The notes under the pieces: generated by a model
What the model was told of the DNA's origin: nothing
Databases searched by the model: none
What the model saw: only the letters and a program-made list of their open reading frames with translations
Part shown: positions 62,943-64,000 of the stretch, in pieces
Position numbering within the stretch: position 1 is the stretch's first letter
Layout of the letters: each line of letters opens with the position of its first letter
Origin: JBFIHF01 sp964411125
Lineage (GTDB): Bacteria > Myxococcota_A > Bradymonadia > Bradymonadales > Bradymonadaceae
Direction of reading: 5' to 3'
Length of the DNA stretch: 64,000 nt
Assembly (NCBI GenBank): GCA_964411125.1
Contig: CAYPJU010000007.1
Coordinates: 70,383 to 134,382 of the forward strand
Made by a program: the position numbers and the translations under genes

Positions 62943-63203
62943 TTCCCTTCGATCTCGACGAAGAAGGCATGAGCATGAGGCATGAGTTCGGTGAGCGGGC
63001 GTCTCGCCCGGCTCGATAGTTCACGAGGGTTCGACAGCCGGCCCGAGTGTCAGGAGTGACGTTGGGACGGCGAGGATGAACCTCGGCCGGTTGCCGAGTA
63101 TGCGTGCAACCGTCGCCGTCCGGTCGTCGGCGCCGCCCGGCTGCGGACCCTGCGATGGTAGCAGCGCCCGCGACGCCCGAAGGGTTCAGCACGCTGACTC
63201 GTT
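62943..63203. other. Intergenic region between convergent genes
   Basis: These 261 bases separate convergent genes. A hairpin CGGGCG-TCT-CGCCCG (62996-63010), extended by GAG/CTC with a bulged G, sits near the first gene and shares its TCT loop with the hairpin at 58145. No T-tract or gene was found. Confidence 0.4.
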
Positions 63204-64000
63204 TCAGAGGTCATCACGGTTCCCCCGGTTGTAGTGGTCGACGCGCGGTCCGTAGAGGTCGGCGAGGATCGCAAGTGCCGTCGAACGGCCACTTTGCCAG
63301 GCTGCCTCGACCCTGGACGTGCCGGCCACCCAGTCTCCCGCGACGTGAAGGCCGCGTGGCGCAGCGCCGCGGTCGAACGGCTGCTCGTCCACTAATCTCG
63401 CGTAGCGCCAACGGTGCGCCTCGGCGTGGGAGGGCTTTGGCAGTGCAGCGTGGAAATGTTCCTTCGACAGCGCGGCGAACTCGGCCGTGAGCAGTTCGAC
63501 GATGGCCTTGGGCTCGGATTCGAGTTGTTCGAAGGCCCAATCGCCGCCGGCGTGCAGCACCCAGGTCTCGTCGTCGCGGCCGGGTTTGGAGCCATCGCGC
63601 GCAACCCAGTCGAGCGGTCCGTGCTCGACGAAGATCGCGTCGTACGACGTCGGGACCCGTTCGTCGAAGTTGAGCGACACCGCCCACGTCGGGGAGTAGG
63701 CGATCTCCTGGATACGCGCGGCCAGGCTCGGCGCGGCGTCGCGGATCAGCGCGGCGGTCTGGGGCGCGGGGGCGGTGCAGACGACGGCATCGAACCCGCG
63801 TTGTTCGTCTTCGTCCTCGAGCCGCACCGTCCAACCGTCCCCGGGTGATTCGACGACGGCGGCGACACGCGCGCCGAAGCGCACGTCGAGGTCGCGGGCG
63901 ACGTTACGGGTCAGGGCGCTCATCCGCGGGACACCGACGAAGCGGTCGGTGGTGCCCGACGTGGGGGTGAGCGCCCCGTCGATCGCGCCGATTCGAGCAT
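63204..64000 (-). CDS. Renalase-like FAD-dependent oxidoreductase, 5' partial
   Basis: The frame runs open through the window end at 64000, so the N-terminal FAD-binding region (Rossmann motif GxGxxG) lies outside. Visible are VGVPRMSALTRNVARDLDVRFGARVAAV, FDAVVCTAPAPQTAALI and a C-terminal GLHVAGDWVAGTSRVEAAWQSGR, as in renalase/monoamine-oxidase-type flavoproteins that use FAD to oxidise an amine or NAD(P)H isomer. The ATG at 63923 is internal to the family pattern (upstream codons fit: VGVPR), so it is not the start. The gene is convergent with the anchored acidic protein. Confidence 0.85.
   Translation of the reverse strand, partial: ARIGAIDGALTPTSGTTDRFVGVPRMSALTRNVARDLDVRFGARVAAVVESPGDGWTVRLEDEDEQRGFDAVVCTAPAPQTAALIRDAAPSLAARIQEIAYSPTWAVSLNFDERVPTSYDAIFVEHGPLDWVARDGSKPGRDDETWVLHAGGDWAFEQLESEPKAIVELLTAEFAALSKEHFHAALPKPSHAEAHRWRYARLVDEQPFDRGAAPRGLHVAGDWVAGTSRVEAAWQSGRSTALAILADLYGPRVDHYNRGNRDDL

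Overview
The window reads as a chromosomal segment of a high-GC, Gram-negative predator- or myxobacterium-like organism (Myxococcota, Bradymonadota or a related former Deltaproteobacterium). The pointers are four Hanks-type Ser/Thr kinases, three of them with the HRDVSPQN catalytic loop common in that group; an FHA-domain sigma-54 activator; a Myxococcus-type Cys-rich repeat; thrombospondin type-3 and CARDB/PPC surface proteins; and many lipoproteins and TPR proteins. This is inference from protein families, not from a marker gene. A run of 100 N at 59713-59812 shows a scaffolded draft or metagenome assembly.

Layout. 1-6028 (+): the end of a large CARDB/PPC surface protein, then a tightly coupled run of a metallophosphoesterase, two paralogous unknown proteins and a DUF1285 protein. 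6064-9458 (-): a thrombospondin type-3 lipoprotein and, upstream of it, a three-gene overlapping operon of two bacterial-microcompartment vertex proteins and a class II aldolase. 9554-11642 (-): a DUF2723 membrane glycosyltransferase-like protein and a tRNA-Ile/tRNA-Ala transcription unit with its own promoter and intrinsic terminator. 11837-15520 (+): a secreted unknown protein and a SppA protease carrying an extra N-terminal barrel-like domain. 15564-22055 (-): kinase, FHA/sigma-54 activator and PEGA kinase in one direction. 22104-28954 (-): YceI lipoprotein, a 1,664-residue TPR protein and a zinc peptidase. 29197-32773 (+): kinase, TPR membrane protein and NHL-repeat lipoprotein, all overlapping. 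32777-34717 (-): AGCS sodium/amino-acid symporter. 34995-40434 (+): yajC-secD-secF, recJ and a tiny membrane protein. 40445-46940 (-): TPR lipoprotein followed by a divergent UvrA. 47017-47865 (+): GNAT. 47929-50040 (-): membrane-anchored sulfatase-superfamily protein. 50108-56341 (-): a complete oppABCDF peptide-transport operon. 56462-58042 (-): kinase. 58284-62942 (+): membrane protein, paired M16 peptidases (the first broken by the N gap) and an anchored acidic protein. 63204-64000 (-): partial renalase-like flavoprotein.

The strongest unusual signals are three well-formed EF-hand loops in the periplasmic loop of the OppC permease; an isolated microcompartment vertex-protein pair with a class II aldolase and no shell hexamer nearby; a kinase/FHA-activator/kinase signalling cluster; and the barrel-SppA fusion. 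Calcium-type acidic loops recur in three unrelated genes (thrombospondin type-3 protein, OppC, sulfatase-like protein). No CRISPR array, insertion sequence, integrase or rRNA gene was seen, and no stretch longer than about 300 bases lacks an annotated gene or RNA.
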